This document shows positions 9,822 through 19,498 of a stretch of DNA of 64,000 nucleotides, one piece after another. The notes under the pieces are model-generated. The model was given only the letters and a program-made list of their open reading frames with translations, searched no databases and was not told where the DNA came from. A program made the translations under genes and the position numbers. This stretch comes from Pseudobacter ginsenosidimutans (GTDB lineage: Bacteria; Bacteroidota; Bacteroidia; Chitinophagales; Chitinophagaceae), in contig NZ_CP042431.1 in assembly GCF_007970185.1 (NCBI RefSeq), positions 5,580,001-5,644,000 of the forward strand, read 5' to 3'. Each line of letters opens with the position of its first letter. Positions within the stretch are counted from its first letter, which is position 1.

Positions 9822-9836
9822 GCCGCTTACAGTTCG
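9808..9836. terminator. Possible bidirectional hairpin at convergent gene ends
   Basis: The palindrome TGTAAGC-C-GCTTACA (9817-9831) is flanked by CGAAC and GTTCG (9808-9812, 9832-9836). It spans both stop codons of the converging TPR and DUF4249 genes. There is no T-run on either side, so it is a weak intrinsic terminator at best, but it is well placed to stop or stabilise both transcripts. Confidence 0.35.
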
Positions 9837-10870
9837 TCGAAATAATATACTTTCTCAAGTTGCGTAGCACCGCCAAACACACCGAGGCCATATTGTACAT
9901 TGCCTGCTGGTGAACCCAGCTGGTTGGCGGGAATGGAACCGAAATCGGTTTTGTATTTCTCATAAGTTATGAGATACCTGTACAGTTCCCGGCTGGCGGA
10001 TTTAACCTGTAGTAATACACGGCCTTTCTGGTCCTCTTTTTCAGATATGAAGAATGATTTATCGATACTGAATTTCAGTTCGTATCTATTGGCCGTAAAA
10101 TACTGATCAGACAGGAAGATGCGACGGAAAGGATTATCCGCTCCGTCGAAACGCAGGTTCTCGATGTGAATGTCTTTCGAATACAGATTGAGACGAAGGA
10201 ATTGCTGTAAAGGGATTGTATCTTTTTCCGTTTTTACCGCAGGATCATTCTTCACCTGTTCATACAATTTTTTTCCCTCCTCCGTATCGCAATTATATTT
10301 GGTTCCGTTGTAAGTAAAGCTGATACTGATCTTCAACACTTGTTTCACTGCTTCTATCACATAATTTTCCAATTGATCGGGCAGGTCTTTCAGCACAAGC
10401 TTCACTTCCAGTACAGGTTTTCCCTGTCTTAGTGCAGATGCCGTATCCAGCTTTTCCACCTGTACAGGATTTGGTACAGAAGTTACAGCCCGGGCGTTGC
10501 CCAATACGGGATGGCTCACCTCCAGTGTATAGTTGGTATTGGGCCTGTAATAATGCCTGACAGTAAATACAGAGGCAGGGTTATTGGCGAATTGTGTTGA
10601 TTTGTCGGCCCGCAGGATCCATTTATGTCCACTCTCTTCACTGAGCACAACTGTAGCATCGTTCACTTTTTCAAAATTGATGAGATTGCCACTGCCTGCA
10701 CGGATGGTGCGGGCTACAGGAATACGCACAAGGTCGCCGGCAGTGACTTCCGCCAGTACCACCAGTTTATCTTCGTCGTCTGTATCGGGCAGGAAATTCT
10801 TCTTGCAGCCTGGTCCGCTACTGATCAACAGTAACAACAAAAACGGATATAGTAATTTAACCGGCTGCAT
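9827..10870 (-). CDS. DUF4249-family outer-membrane lipoprotein
   Basis: Lipoprotein of 347 aa matching the DUF4249 family of Bacteroidota, which is nearly always encoded beside a TonB-dependent receptor. The signal ends in a lipobox-like ISSGPGC with Cys22, followed by KKNFLPDTDDED. The family pattern of a short beta-domain (residues about 30-130, with LVVLAEVTAGDLVRIPVARTI) is visible; the rest is beta-rich without known motifs. Its ATG overlaps the TGA of the receptor gene by one base (TGATG on the minus strand), so the two are translationally coupled. Its role is unknown; by position it should be a surface partner of that receptor, as SusD is for SusC. Confidence 0.88.
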   Translation of the reverse strand: MQPVKLLYPFLLLLLISSGPGCKKNFLPDTDDEDKLVVLAEVTAGDLVRIPVARTIRAGSGNLINFEKVNDATVVLSEESGHKWILRADKSTQFANNPASVFTVRHYYRPNTNYTLEVSHPVLGNARAVTSVPNPVQVEKLDTASALRQGKPVLEVKLVLKDLPDQLENYVIEAVKQVLKISISFTYNGTKYNCDTEEGKKLYEQVKNDPAVKTEKDTIPLQQFLRLNLYSKDIHIENLRFDGADNPFRRIFLSDQYFTANRYELKFSIDKSFFISEKEDQKGRVLLQVKSASRELYRYLITYEKYKTDFGSIPANQLGSPAGNVQYGLGVFGGATQLEKVYYFDEL

Positions 10871-13446
10871 CAGAAACTGATATTGTAGGATAAATAAGGA
10901 GTGATACTGAAGAACTGGTAACGGGTACTCACCACCAATGATCTTCTGCCCATCGATCCTTCCAGGTCATACACATACTGGCTGGGCGCGCCATAGACAT
11001 TGTAAATGCCGATGATCAGTTTTGCGGGCAATGCAGGTTTCAACAGGTGATGGAAACCTGCAGAAACATCCAGCCGGTGATAGGAGGGTGTGCGATAGGC
11101 TTTGGAGCTGGTGTACTGGTAGATCAACCTGTATTCATCAGGCGCCAGTGGGTCTTTGATCTGCTGCGCATCATCGAAATCGGGATACACCAGGCTGGGA
11201 AGCGTGAACACATCGCCTGTAGCGAAAGTCCACAGGGCTGCGCAATTCCATCTCTTCCCGATCCGGTAGGAGGCTGCAATATTGAGATCATGCCTGCGAT
11301 CATACTTGAATGGGAATTTCGCGCCCTTATTCACAGACCTGAACTGACGCCAGTTCCACGATAAAGTATAACTGAGCTGGGCAGTCCATTTTTCCGTTTT
11401 TTTGAAGAACATGAATTCTCCTCCATAGCTCCAGCCTTTTCCTGTTTGTACCGATTGTTCCCAACCGGTATTGTTCAGGAAAAGATTTTTGCCCTCAATA
11501 TAGTTGGTAACGTTTTGCAGTTTCTTGTAATAGAATTCTGCACTGAATGTGCCCAGCTTCTTATTCTGATAGAGATAGCCGGCATTCACCATCCTGCTTT
11601 GTTCCGGCTGCAGTTTCCTTGTTGCCGGCACCCAGGCATCGCTGTTCACGCCCATATAGGGATTGGTGACCTGGTGAAGGTATTGTCCCATCTGGCTCCA
11701 GGCAATGCTAAGCTGCTGATGTGCATCCAGTCTGTAAGCTGCATAGAACCTGGGTTGCCAGCTATTGAAACTGAAATCCCTGTAGATATAATGCGAATAA
11801 TGTATACCGGGCCGCACAGTCAATCGCCTGCCTGCTTTGAATTCAGATTCATAGAACAATACATATTCGCGGAAAGACAAAGCAGGGAAGGTGCTGAACT
11901 CATCAGGGTCATCAATGAAGTCCTGTGTTACATTCCTGGTGAATGGTTTGATCTTGGTGTAAGACATCTTTCCACCCATATTCATACGCCAGTTATTGGA
12001 CGGCGTTAGTTCCAGCACGGACCTTATGTTGTACTGCCTGATACTGGAAAAGATATTGTACACTTTGTTTTGCACCATCACACCGGAGCTGTCGTACAAA
12101 CTGTACCGGAAGCCGGCAATATTATTATAACTGCTTAGATTAACCGAAGTATTCACGAATGCTTTTGGTCCGAGCAATCTGTTCCATGTAAGCGCCATAT
12201 TCTTATTGCCCCACTGGTGGCGATTATCGGTATTGCCTTCCCAGAGGTGCAGGTTATCATCGCCTGCATATACATTCAGCATCAGTTTATCTTTCTTTCC
12301 TATCAGTTGTGTGGCTTTGAACTGAAGATCGTAAAAGTTAAGGTTTACGCCGCGCTGAATGAGACGGAGAAATGGATTCACCCAGCTATGGCGGAAGCTT
12401 AGCATGATGGCAGTTCTGTCTTTTTTCACAGGCCCTTCAATGGTGAAAGACCCAGCCAGTACGCCCGCATTGATCTCTCCTTTCCATTTTTTCATATTTC
12501 CATCTTTCGTGTTCACATCCATCACAGAGCTGAGGCCGCCGCCAAAGCGGGATGGGAAATTGCTCTTGTACACGTACATATTCTTGAGCGCGGTCTGGTT
12601 CACGATCGGTAATGAGCCCAACAGGTGCATAGGATTGAAAACAGGATTGCCATCCAGCAGGAATAAGTTCTCACCGGGATTGCCGCCGCGCACGAGAATG
12701 CCATTGGGAATATCGGCTACATTCTTCACACCCGGTAACTGGTACAGGCTCCGCAGCACATCGGGTTCACCAAGTACATTGTTGTAATCTTCGGCATTCA
12801 CTTTATCGGCTCCTTCTTTCTTTTGCCTTTGTTCCTCCGAGATCACCACTTCAGGGATCGGAGGAACAGTTTGCAGCTTTATATCCTTCCTGCTGTCTTG
12901 CTGAAGATCGGAGAGTGCAATGGTAACTGTTGTATACCCTGCATAGCTGAATTGTAATGTTTGTTTTCCTTCCGGAAGTTTGATGGTGAAATAGCCGTGC
13001 TGATTGGCATAGGCTCCACGATGGCGGACAGGGTCCCACACTGAGGCATCGGTAAGAGGCTCGCCACTGGCTTCGTCTTTCACAAAGCCGAATACTGTGT
13101 ACCAGCTGAGAAGTGCATCTTCGGGAAGGGGAGTGGATGCAGGTGTGAGGATGATCTTACCATTCCTTTCTGTTATTCGGACTTTTTGCGAATTCAAAAC
13201 CTGTTGCAACAAAGCGCCAATTGTGGTGGGCTTATCATAGATCACTATCACCTTACCTGTATCTACAACCGAAGATGCATATTCTATGATAATCTGACTG
13301 CGCTGATTGATATCTTCCAGGAAGGAGTGGATGCTTCCCTTATCGAAAGCAGGAGAGAAGGGCGTACTCAAAATCCTTTGCTGTGCATGAAGCGCGGAGT
13401 TCATGCACAGAAACAGGAAAAATAATGTGGAGAGTAAGCCCTTCAT
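10870..13446 (-). CDS. TonB-dependent receptor with STN domain
   Basis: Outer-membrane TonB-dependent receptor of 858 aa. A signal peptide (1-21, ending ALHAQ) is followed by an STN domain (about 30-100), which contacts FecR in signalling receptors, a carboxypeptidase-regulatory-like domain (about 115-195), the plug (about 215-330, with ILVRGGNPGENLFLLDGNPV) and a 22-strand barrel ending in ITPYLSYNISF with the usual terminal Phe. It is shorter than SusC (about 1000 aa) and lacks the SusC plug signature, and it is paired with DUF4249 rather than SusD. The sigma and FecR genes lie directly upstream on the same strand, so it is the likely input to that system. The substrate is unknown. Confidence 0.92.
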   Translation of the reverse strand: MKGLLSTLFFLFLCMNSALHAQQRILSTPFSPAFDKGSIHSFLEDINQRSQIIIEYASSVVDTGKVIVIYDKPTTIGALLQQVLNSQKVRITERNGKIILTPASTPLPEDALLSWYTVFGFVKDEASGEPLTDASVWDPVRHRGAYANQHGYFTIKLPEGKQTLQFSYAGYTTVTIALSDLQQDSRKDIKLQTVPPIPEVVISEEQRQKKEGADKVNAEDYNNVLGEPDVLRSLYQLPGVKNVADIPNGILVRGGNPGENLFLLDGNPVFNPMHLLGSLPIVNQTALKNMYVYKSNFPSRFGGGLSSVMDVNTKDGNMKKWKGEINAGVLAGSFTIEGPVKKDRTAIMLSFRHSWVNPFLRLIQRGVNLNFYDLQFKATQLIGKKDKLMLNVYAGDDNLHLWEGNTDNRHQWGNKNMALTWNRLLGPKAFVNTSVNLSSYNNIAGFRYSLYDSSGVMVQNKVYNIFSSIRQYNIRSVLELTPSNNWRMNMGGKMSYTKIKPFTRNVTQDFIDDPDEFSTFPALSFREYVLFYESEFKAGRRLTVRPGIHYSHYIYRDFSFNSWQPRFYAAYRLDAHQQLSIAWSQMGQYLHQVTNPYMGVNSDAWVPATRKLQPEQSRMVNAGYLYQNKKLGTFSAEFYYKKLQNVTNYIEGKNLFLNNTGWEQSVQTGKGWSYGGEFMFFKKTEKWTAQLSYTLSWNWRQFRSVNKGAKFPFKYDRRHDLNIAASYRIGKRWNCAALWTFATGDVFTLPSLVYPDFDDAQQIKDPLAPDEYRLIYQYTSSKAYRTPSYHRLDVSAGFHHLLKPALPAKLIIGIYNVYGAPSQYVYDLEGSMGRRSLVVSTRYQFFSITPYLSYNISF

Positions 13447-13513
13447 GCGTCAACGCTGATCCAGCGGGAGGTTTAGGCTGGGCAATATGGCATTTTTTGG
13501 CAATATTCCGCGC

Positions 13514-14479
13514 CTAATTCCGGAAAAAAATAATGCGTCCGGCTTCATCTTTTGTCTGCAATCCGGTGGTCAACCTTAGTTCTTCCAGCACTTCCGATAC
13601 TGGTTGGTTCAGAAACCTTGCATTGATGTTCAACTGTTGAAATGAGGGAAGCAGTGTATCGGGAATGATCAGCTGAAGACCGTAGTAATCAGAGAGATCG
13701 TCCAGCACATCCGGAAGCGGTGTGTTCCTGAATTCCAGTATACCTGTTTTCCATGCGAGATAGTTGCTGTCGGAAACAGCTTCCTGAAGCAGTTCTCCCT
13801 CGCTGAGCAGGGCTTTTTGTCCGGCAGTAAGGATCACCTGTTTGCCTTCTTTTTGTTTGCCGGCCATACTTACCTTTCCGGTGGAGACGATCACTTCGTC
13901 TCCTTCATCTGTTGCATTCACCAGGAAGGAAGTTCCGAGTACTTTGATGGTGGAATGATCGGTGGAAATCAGGAAAGGTTGTTGTGTATCGGGTTGCACC
14001 TGGAACCAGGCTTCACCTTTCAGCTCAACGCGTCTTACAGAACCATTGAACCTGCTTGCATATTGAATGGTTGTTCCTTTGCGAAGCACCACGGAAGAAC
14101 CATCGGGGAGCGTAACGGGCTGATTGGCATTGGTGGCTTTTACCAGCTGCATGGAAGCATCGCCGGACTTCCAGATGTACCAGGCGGTGAAGATGGCTGC
14201 CAGAAAGCCAACGGCAATGGCCAGTCGCTTGATGGGAAATACAGCAGATCTTTTTTCTTTCTTGCGGATGGTATGGTCCACTTTCTCCCAGGCGGGGCCG
14301 TTATTGAAAGTAGTGAGCTGGAAAAGCTCTGCGCCTTTGTTCCAGATCTGTTCCAGCTGTTCAAATTCCTGGCGGTTCTCTGCTGCTGCATCCAGCCATT
14401 GCTCCAGGAGTGCAAGATCCTGCTGACTGGCAGTTCCCTGGAATTTACGGGCGATTATTTCTGTGATCTGGTCATCCAT
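13514..14479 (-). CDS. FecR-family anti-sigma factor
   Basis: Anti-sigma factor of 321 aa. The cytoplasmic N-terminus covers about residues 1-85, one membrane helix follows at about 87-104 (LAIAVGFLAAIFTAWYIW), then the periplasmic FecR domain (about 115-215, with LPDGSSVVLRKGTTIQYAS and VELKGEAWFQV) and a C-terminal DUF4974 domain (about 245-320). It is about 70 residues shorter than the other FecR proteins here. It sits 20 bases after its sigma gene and 67 bases before the TonB receptor gene, in one directional run. The start is ATG. Confidence 0.94.
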   Translation of the reverse strand: MDDQITEIIARKFQGTASQQDLALLEQWLDAAAENRQEFEQLEQIWNKGAELFQLTTFNNGPAWEKVDHTIRKKEKRSAVFPIKRLAIAVGFLAAIFTAWYIWKSGDASMQLVKATNANQPVTLPDGSSVVLRKGTTIQYASRFNGSVRRVELKGEAWFQVQPDTQQPFLISTDHSTIKVLGTSFLVNATDEGDEVIVSTGKVSMAGKQKEGKQVILTAGQKALLSEGELLQEAVSDSNYLAWKTGILEFRNTPLPDVLDDLSDYYGLQLIIPDTLLPSFQQLNINARFLNQPVSEVLEELRLTTGLQTKDEAGRIIFFRN

Positions 14480-14499
14480 ACGGGGTATGTGCTAAATTA

Positions 14500-15090
14500 C
14501 TATAACATGAAACGGGCATAAACCCCTATCATGATAAGCGAATAAAAAATAGAAAACAACAAAACAGTAAGATAAGCCTGCCGTTCCCTGATGAAATTTC
14601 TTAATATCCTGAGGGCTTTGCCCATTTGGTTTTCCACTGTTTTCACGGAGATGCCCTGTGTATCTGCAATTTCCTGGTAGGTGAGTTTGCTCATGCGGCT
14701 GAGCACAAATACCTCCCTGCATTTTGGCGGGAGTTTATCAAGTGCGGATTGCATCAAAGTATGAAAGTCCGTTTCAGTTTTTTCCTTCCGGTATTCTTCC
14801 GGTGCGGTCTGCAGCCCCTCCTGGCCGGTAAGGGTTGTTACCACTGATCTTTTATTCCTTTGTAACCAGGTAAGACAATTATTGCGGACAGCAGTGAAGA
14901 GGTAATAACGCATGCCTTCATTGCCCACCAGGCTTTGCTTTTTTTCCCATACATGCACAAAAATGTCCTGCACTATGTCTTCAGCTGCATGAATTTCCTT
15001 CACGAAGGAAAATGCGTATTGACAAAGAGGTTCGTAATGATGCGAGAACTCTTGCTGGAACTGATGGTATAGTGGGCTATTGGTAGACAT
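14500..15090 (-). CDS. ECF RNA polymerase sigma factor
   Basis: Sigma-70 family ECF factor of 196 aa. Region 2 is at about residues 12-80 (HYEPLCQYAFSFVKEIHAAED, then IVQDIFVHVWEKK) and region 4 at about 110-165 (KLTYQEIADTQGISVKTVENQ). A hydrophobic tail (AYLTVLLFSIFYSLIMIGVY, about 172-191) is long enough to touch or cross a membrane, which is seen in some Bacteroidota ECF factors. This is the only sigma gene of the four in the window with an ATG start. It heads the sigma-FecR-receptor-DUF4249 run to 9827. Confidence 0.94.
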   Translation of the reverse strand: MSTNSPLYHQFQQEFSHHYEPLCQYAFSFVKEIHAAEDIVQDIFVHVWEKKQSLVGNEGMRYYLFTAVRNNCLTWLQRNKRSVVTTLTGQEGLQTAPEEYRKEKTETDFHTLMQSALDKLPPKCREVFVLSRMSKLTYQEIADTQGISVKTVENQMGKALRILRNFIRERQAYLTVLLFSIFYSLIMIGVYARFML

Positions 15091-15129
15091 TCCGGTATAA
15101 CGGGCACGTAAAAATAATGTAAAGGCTGT

Positions 15130-15162
15130 AAAAAAATGAGGGAGGTCTTTTAAACCTCCCTC
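15130..15162 (-). terminator. Rho-independent terminator of the T9SS protein gene
   Basis: Stem GAGGGAGGT (15138-15146) with ACCTCCCTC (15154-15162) and a seven-base loop. On the minus strand it is followed by a run of six T (15136-15131). It lies 28 bases after the stop of the minus-strand beta-helix gene. Confidence 0.8.
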
Positions 15163-15189
15163 TTAACCCTATTTGTTCTATTTGTTCTT

Positions 15190-17625
15190 TTATTGTTTGA
15201 TCACCTGTTGTTTCAGGCTGATGGAGCTTCCTGTAAGCTCAAGTGTATAATTTCCGGCGGGCAGATTACCCAGATCCGTGAAGCTGGTAGTATTAACGCC
15301 TGCATTACCCTTAATGTTGTATGTTCTTACCAAAGCTCCGCTAAAACTGTACAATTTAACACGGATCGATTCTTCGCGGTCCAGTTTATAGCTTAGATTG
15401 ATGTAGGAGCCGAATGGATTGGGAGCGGCTTTGAGGGTTATGGTGTTCTGATCGGCACGCACCACCAGGATCTTTGAATCGGTTGTACGGCCATCGATAT
15501 CTACCTGCCTCAGTTTATACATATTCACCCGTTCAGGGTTATTGTCAATGAACTGATAACTGCTGTTGCTTCCTTTGGCTGCGATAGTTGCAATAGAATT
15601 GTATTGTGAACCATCTGTAGCTTTCAATATCTCGAAATGATCGTTATTGATCTCTTCAGCAGTCTTCCACCTGATGTACACTTTTCCATTGTTCAACGTT
15701 GCATCGAGAGATAATAATCGTACAGGAGTTGCCACTATGGAACTTACCGGCCCGAACTCGGATGTATTTCCTGCGCCGCTTGCGTTCATATATGCGAGTG
15801 CAGTGATACGTGTTCCTGCGGTTACTGCAGCGGGCAAACTGGCAACAGGAATAGTGAAACTGAACCTGGCTTCGGTGCGGTCACTACCGGTTCCGGTGCC
15901 TTCCTGTGTAGCCGTGTATGTTCCGGAAGTTCCAGACTGTGCATCGGGTGCATCCAGTGTGGCATCATCCTGACCACGGAACAGGTAAGTCTGACCTTCA
16001 CCGAAATCGGTAGTGTATCCGCCGGGTAATGGGTTAGGGTTGGGGCCTGCATCAGCAATGTAGAACTCGATCACGCTGTTGGGACGGCTGAATCCCTGTA
16101 TGGTCAGATTGCCGCCATTCACTGTTACTGACGTGATCACGGGGAAATTGAGCAAAGTATTGGGGCCATTGTCTGTATCGCCATCATCATTGGAGGTAAC
16201 CAGGTTGGCGCCAAGATCGATGCCCAACTGGCCATTATTACTGAAGATCCTGTTACGGCTGAATTTATTGTCGAGAACAGTTAGACTGGCTGCAGCATCC
16301 ACAACGATGCCGCCACTATTGTTATTGGCAATTCGATTCCCCTCTGCTGCATCTTCACTGCCATCATTATTTGATCCGATAATATTACCTGAAAGCGATA
16401 ATGAAGCGAAGTCTCCATCATGCAACAAACGAACTCCACTTCCCTGGTTGCCGGCATCAAGTGTTCCTGCCAGATCGGTTCCGATACCATTTCCTGCAAC
16501 GATATTACCGGTAGTGTTATCTGTATTTCCAAGACCATAATTCAGGAAGTTATCGTTTGCAATCCTTACTCCGTCACTGATATTGAAACCGATGAGATTG
16601 GCTTCCACAGCGGCATTGCCGCCGCTACCATTTGTACCAACCCGGTTATTCTGGCAGTTCACCAGGAGAATACCCTGCTCTGCATTGGGGGCAGCAGCAT
16701 TGTTGATGTCCAGGCCAACTCTATTCCCTGCAATCACATTGCCATTACTGAGCCAGTTCAGGATACCTCTTCCGGTATTGTTGCCGATGATATTTCCTTC
16801 CAGTGCATCACTAACGCCGTTTCCATTTGTTCCTACCACATTATTATTTGCAGAAACGGTCAGGAGGATCCCATTGCGTGCATTTCCAAATGAACCAGCG
16901 GTGCCATTTCTCGTAACACCTATATAGTTTCCTGCAATAATTGAATTCTGTGTATTCCAGAAGATGACGCCATCACCTTCACTGTTTCCGGTTGCAGCGG
17001 AGATCAGGTTGCCTTCATTGGCATCATTCGTATTATCACCATTCGTTCCCACAACAACCCCTGTGGTACCTGGGCCACTCAGCGCACCATTGAGGTCTAC
17101 TGCAACACCAGCACCGGTATTTCCATTTGCAACCAGACCGGTGGCATCAGTACCAATGAAGTTTCCCCAGATGAATGCATTGTTGGCGCCTTGCTGAACA
17201 AAGATACCCGAACGTGTTGCGCGCGAAATTGCCAGACCGGATATGCTTACATTCTGTGAAGCGATAGTAAAAATATTATTGCTGCCGCCCATGGCATTTC
17301 CATCCACCTGCACCAGGATGGTGCGAGCGGAAATACTGCCCTGTGCAGCTCCCGGCTGCGAGTAGCCTTCAATGGAAAGCTCGCCTGTAATAGCGGGAAG
17401 CGGACTTGTAAGACTGATCACCAGCGAACCTGCAGGCAGGTTGAACCGGATGATATCCGCCCCTGGATTTGTATTGGCATCTATAATGGCCTGCGCCAAT
17501 GAGCCAGCACCAGACGATGCATTGGAATTTACTATGAACGTTGCTGAATATGCCGTTGTAGACAGGCAAACTGGTACAATAAGATTGCATGCAATCCTTG
17601 TAAGGGTCTTGTAGAGATTTGACAT
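15190..17625 (-). CDS. Right-handed beta-helix protein with type IX secretion sorting domain
   Basis: Exported protein of 811 aa. A signal peptide (1-28, ending AYSATF) leads into a CSLREA-like opening (FIVNSNASSGAGSLAQAI) and about 400 residues of parallel beta-helix repeats built from NNxxGTNGxG, GNxIGxN and IAGNxIG units (about 90-490). A beta-sandwich part follows, with an FNIII-like segment (VRLLSLDATLNNGKVYIRW) around 640-725. The last 75 residues are a type A T9SS sorting domain (NPFGSYINLSYKL, then LPAGNYTLELTG). It should be moved across the outer membrane by T9SS and held at the surface or released. The repeat core suggests a carbohydrate-binding or adhesive role; no catalytic motif is evident. 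Confidence 0.9.
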   Translation of the reverse strand: MSNLYKTLTRIACNLIVPVCLSTTAYSATFIVNSNASSGAGSLAQAIIDANTNPGADIIRFNLPAGSLVISLTSPLPAITGELSIEGYSQPGAAQGSISARTILVQVDGNAMGGSNNIFTIASQNVSISGLAISRATRSGIFVQQGANNAFIWGNFIGTDATGLVANGNTGAGVAVDLNGALSGPGTTGVVVGTNGDNTNDANEGNLISAATGNSEGDGVIFWNTQNSIIAGNYIGVTRNGTAGSFGNARNGILLTVSANNNVVGTNGNGVSDALEGNIIGNNTGRGILNWLSNGNVIAGNRVGLDINNAAAPNAEQGILLVNCQNNRVGTNGSGGNAAVEANLIGFNISDGVRIANDNFLNYGLGNTDNTTGNIVAGNGIGTDLAGTLDAGNQGSGVRLLHDGDFASLSLSGNIIGSNNDGSEDAAEGNRIANNNSGGIVVDAAASLTVLDNKFSRNRIFSNNGQLGIDLGANLVTSNDDGDTDNGPNTLLNFPVITSVTVNGGNLTIQGFSRPNSVIEFYIADAGPNPNPLPGGYTTDFGEGQTYLFRGQDDATLDAPDAQSGTSGTYTATQEGTGTGSDRTEARFSFTIPVASLPAAVTAGTRITALAYMNASGAGNTSEFGPVSSIVATPVRLLSLDATLNNGKVYIRWKTAEEINNDHFEILKATDGSQYNSIATIAAKGSNSSYQFIDNNPERVNMYKLRQVDIDGRTTDSKILVVRADQNTITLKAAPNPFGSYINLSYKLDREESIRVKLYSFSGALVRTYNIKGNAGVNTTSFTDLGNLPAGNYTLELTGSSISLKQQVIKQ

Positions 17626-17831
17626 AAATATCCTTTAGGTGATCAGAGACAGAGTTCAATAAGCTGAGAGGAGGAAAATGGACTTTGAGGTCTCTTAATA
17701 GGAAGTGGAAGTATGTAAAGAAATCTACGTTGCTAATATAGAAATAGTTTGTCAAAAGTCAAGGGAAATTCTAAAACAGTTTGGGTACATTTTTTTCGAA
17801 TTCCAGAAAATAGACAGACAACTAAAAGTAC

Positions 17832-19346
17832 TCATTCACCAGTTGAGGATTCCTGCAGTTGCAGGAAAGCATCACCCAGGAAAGCGGTGATATCCGACGC
17901 AATCAATGCCTGTTCGGAAATTGCTGCGGCAGCGAGATCGCCTGCCAGACCATGGAGGAAAACACCGGCGATGGCTGCCTGTTCGGGAATATATCCCTGC
18001 GCTGCCAGCCCGGTGATGATGCCTGTAAGTACATCGCCACTGCCACCTGTTGCCATCCCGGGATTACCGGTACTGTTGAACCAGGCCATACCACCAGGTG
18101 TTGCCACCAAAGAATAAGCGCCCTTGAGTACAATGGTGATGCCGAGTTCTTTTGACCTTTCCCTTGCCATCTCCATTCTTTCAAAATCGCCGGATACGGC
18201 GCCGAAAAGTCTTTCCAGTTCTTTTACATGCGGAGTGATCACTGTTCTGCGGGGCAACTCTTCCATCAATGCTTTGTTACCGGATAAAACATTCAGCGCA
18301 TCTGCATCCAGCACAAGCGTGGCATTGCTTTGCAGAAAAAGCGACTGCAGCATCCGCTGGATCTCATCTTCCCGTCCCAATCCCGGTCCCGCACCAATAG
18401 CCGAATAACCTTCAAAGCTGTCGATAGCACCAATATGATCAGTACCGGCAATCCTGCACATGGCTTCAGGCACCCTTGATTGAATGATCTCGTAACCAAT
18501 TCTGGGAATGAAACAGGTGAGTTTGCCTGCGCCGCTTCTGAGACATGCTTTGGCACTGAGCAATGCAGCTCCCATCATTCCCACACTTCCTGCTATCAGT
18601 GCCGCATGACCGAAGTTGCCTTTATGCGCAAACTTCTTCCGCGGTTGCAGGATGGCATTTACGATACTCTCATCAATGAACTGGTATTCCGGCGTAATGG
18701 TTGAAAGATAATCAGGATGCAGTCCGATATCAAGAATATGTATTGCTCCCAGCCTGTCTGCATTCTCCGCTACCAGGAAAGCTGTTTTATAACATTGAAA
18801 GCTGAGTGTATATGTTGCTTCGATCGCCGTTTGGTCTTTGGAACTTTTATCTGCAAACAAACCACTGGGAATATCGATAGCTATAACGGTATTGCCTGAT
18901 CGATTTATATGCTGCACAACTGCGCTGGTAAGTCCGTCGGGCGGACGGTTGAGGCCTGTTCCCAGCAAAGCATCGATCACAATGGCGTTTGCATCGATGG
19001 GGTGGAGGGTGTCAACAGTGGAAATGAATTTGATCACCGCATCGGTCTGGTGGATCCGCGCCAGATTTGTTTGAAAGTCTGCTGTGCCTTTTGCGCCAAA
19101 TTCAAGTATATACACCGTTACTGCATGACCAGTCTGTGATAACATTCTTGCGATAGCAAGGCCATCACCGCCGTTATTGCCCTTGCCGCAGAAGACAGTG
19201 AAAGCATTTTGCTTGAAGCCGTTTTCCATCAGCCAGTCGAAACAGGCAGCGGAAGCACGCTCCATGAGATCGATGCTTTGGATGGGAAGCTCCCTGATGG
19301 TGTATTCATCCCATTCGCGGATCCGGGCAGCAGTGAGGATTTGCAT
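17832..19346 (-). CDS. nnr: Bifunctional NAD(P)H-hydrate epimerase/ADP-dependent dehydratase
   Basis: Metabolite-repair enzyme (504 aa) that restores hydrated NADH and NADPH. The N-terminal epimerase domain (YjeF_N, about 1-215) has the motif GKGNNGGDG at 54-62. The C-terminal ribokinase-like dehydratase (about 225-500) has the motif ATGGSGDVLTG with catalytic Asp438. The two-domain fusion and length match E. coli Nnr (515 aa). A longer frame reaches 19454, but the ATG at 19346 gives the typical N-terminus MQILTAARIREWDEY. The upstream region is shared with the divergent fic gene, where repeated operator-like sites lie. Confidence 0.95.
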   Translation of the reverse strand: MQILTAARIREWDEYTIRELPIQSIDLMERASAACFDWLMENGFKQNAFTVFCGKGNNGGDGLAIARMLSQTGHAVTVYILEFGAKGTADFQTNLARIHQTDAVIKFISTVDTLHPIDANAIVIDALLGTGLNRPPDGLTSAVVQHINRSGNTVIAIDIPSGLFADKSSKDQTAIEATYTLSFQCYKTAFLVAENADRLGAIHILDIGLHPDYLSTITPEYQFIDESIVNAILQPRKKFAHKGNFGHAALIAGSVGMMGAALLSAKACLRSGAGKLTCFIPRIGYEIIQSRVPEAMCRIAGTDHIGAIDSFEGYSAIGAGPGLGREDEIQRMLQSLFLQSNATLVLDADALNVLSGNKALMEELPRRTVITPHVKELERLFGAVSGDFERMEMARERSKELGITIVLKGAYSLVATPGGMAWFNSTGNPGMATGGSGDVLTGIITGLAAQGYIPEQAAIAGVFLHGLAGDLAAAAISEQALIASDITAFLGDAFLQLQESSTGE

Positions 19347-19397
19347 AAATGATAGTTGATACGGTAAATCTTGCTGTTTGTTTACGATTACCCGGAA

Positions 19398-19405
19398 CAA
19401 AAATA
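19398..19405 (-). promoter_or_regulatory. Candidate -7 box of the nnr promoter
   Basis: On the minus strand this reads TATTTTTG, an exact match to the Bacteroidota -7 consensus TAnnTTTG, 52 bases before the nnr ATG. No clear TTTG -33 box is seen at the ideal distance. Repeat copy A (19426-19437) lies where the -33 region should be. Confidence 0.4.
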
Positions 19406-19425
19406 GCAATCCCGGGGCAATAATT

Positions 19426-19498
19426 ATATGTCGCAATCTCCATTTATATGACACATAATTTAAAATATTGCGTCACATAATTTACCTGTGTCGTATAT
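19426..19498. promoter_or_regulatory. Cluster of four related operator-like repeats between nnr and fic
   Basis: Four similar elements lie in 73 bases: A ATATGTCGCAAT (19426-19437), B ATATGACACATAAT (19446-19459), C ATTGCGTCACATAAT (19467-19481) and D TGTGTCGTATAT (19487-19498). B and D are inverted copies sharing GACACA/TGTGTC. A and C are inverted copies sharing ATTGCG and ACATA. Copy D overlaps the fic -7 box. This looks like a binding array for a dimeric DNA-binding protein; the N-terminal HTH of the adjacent Fic protein is the obvious candidate, by inference. Confidence 0.4.
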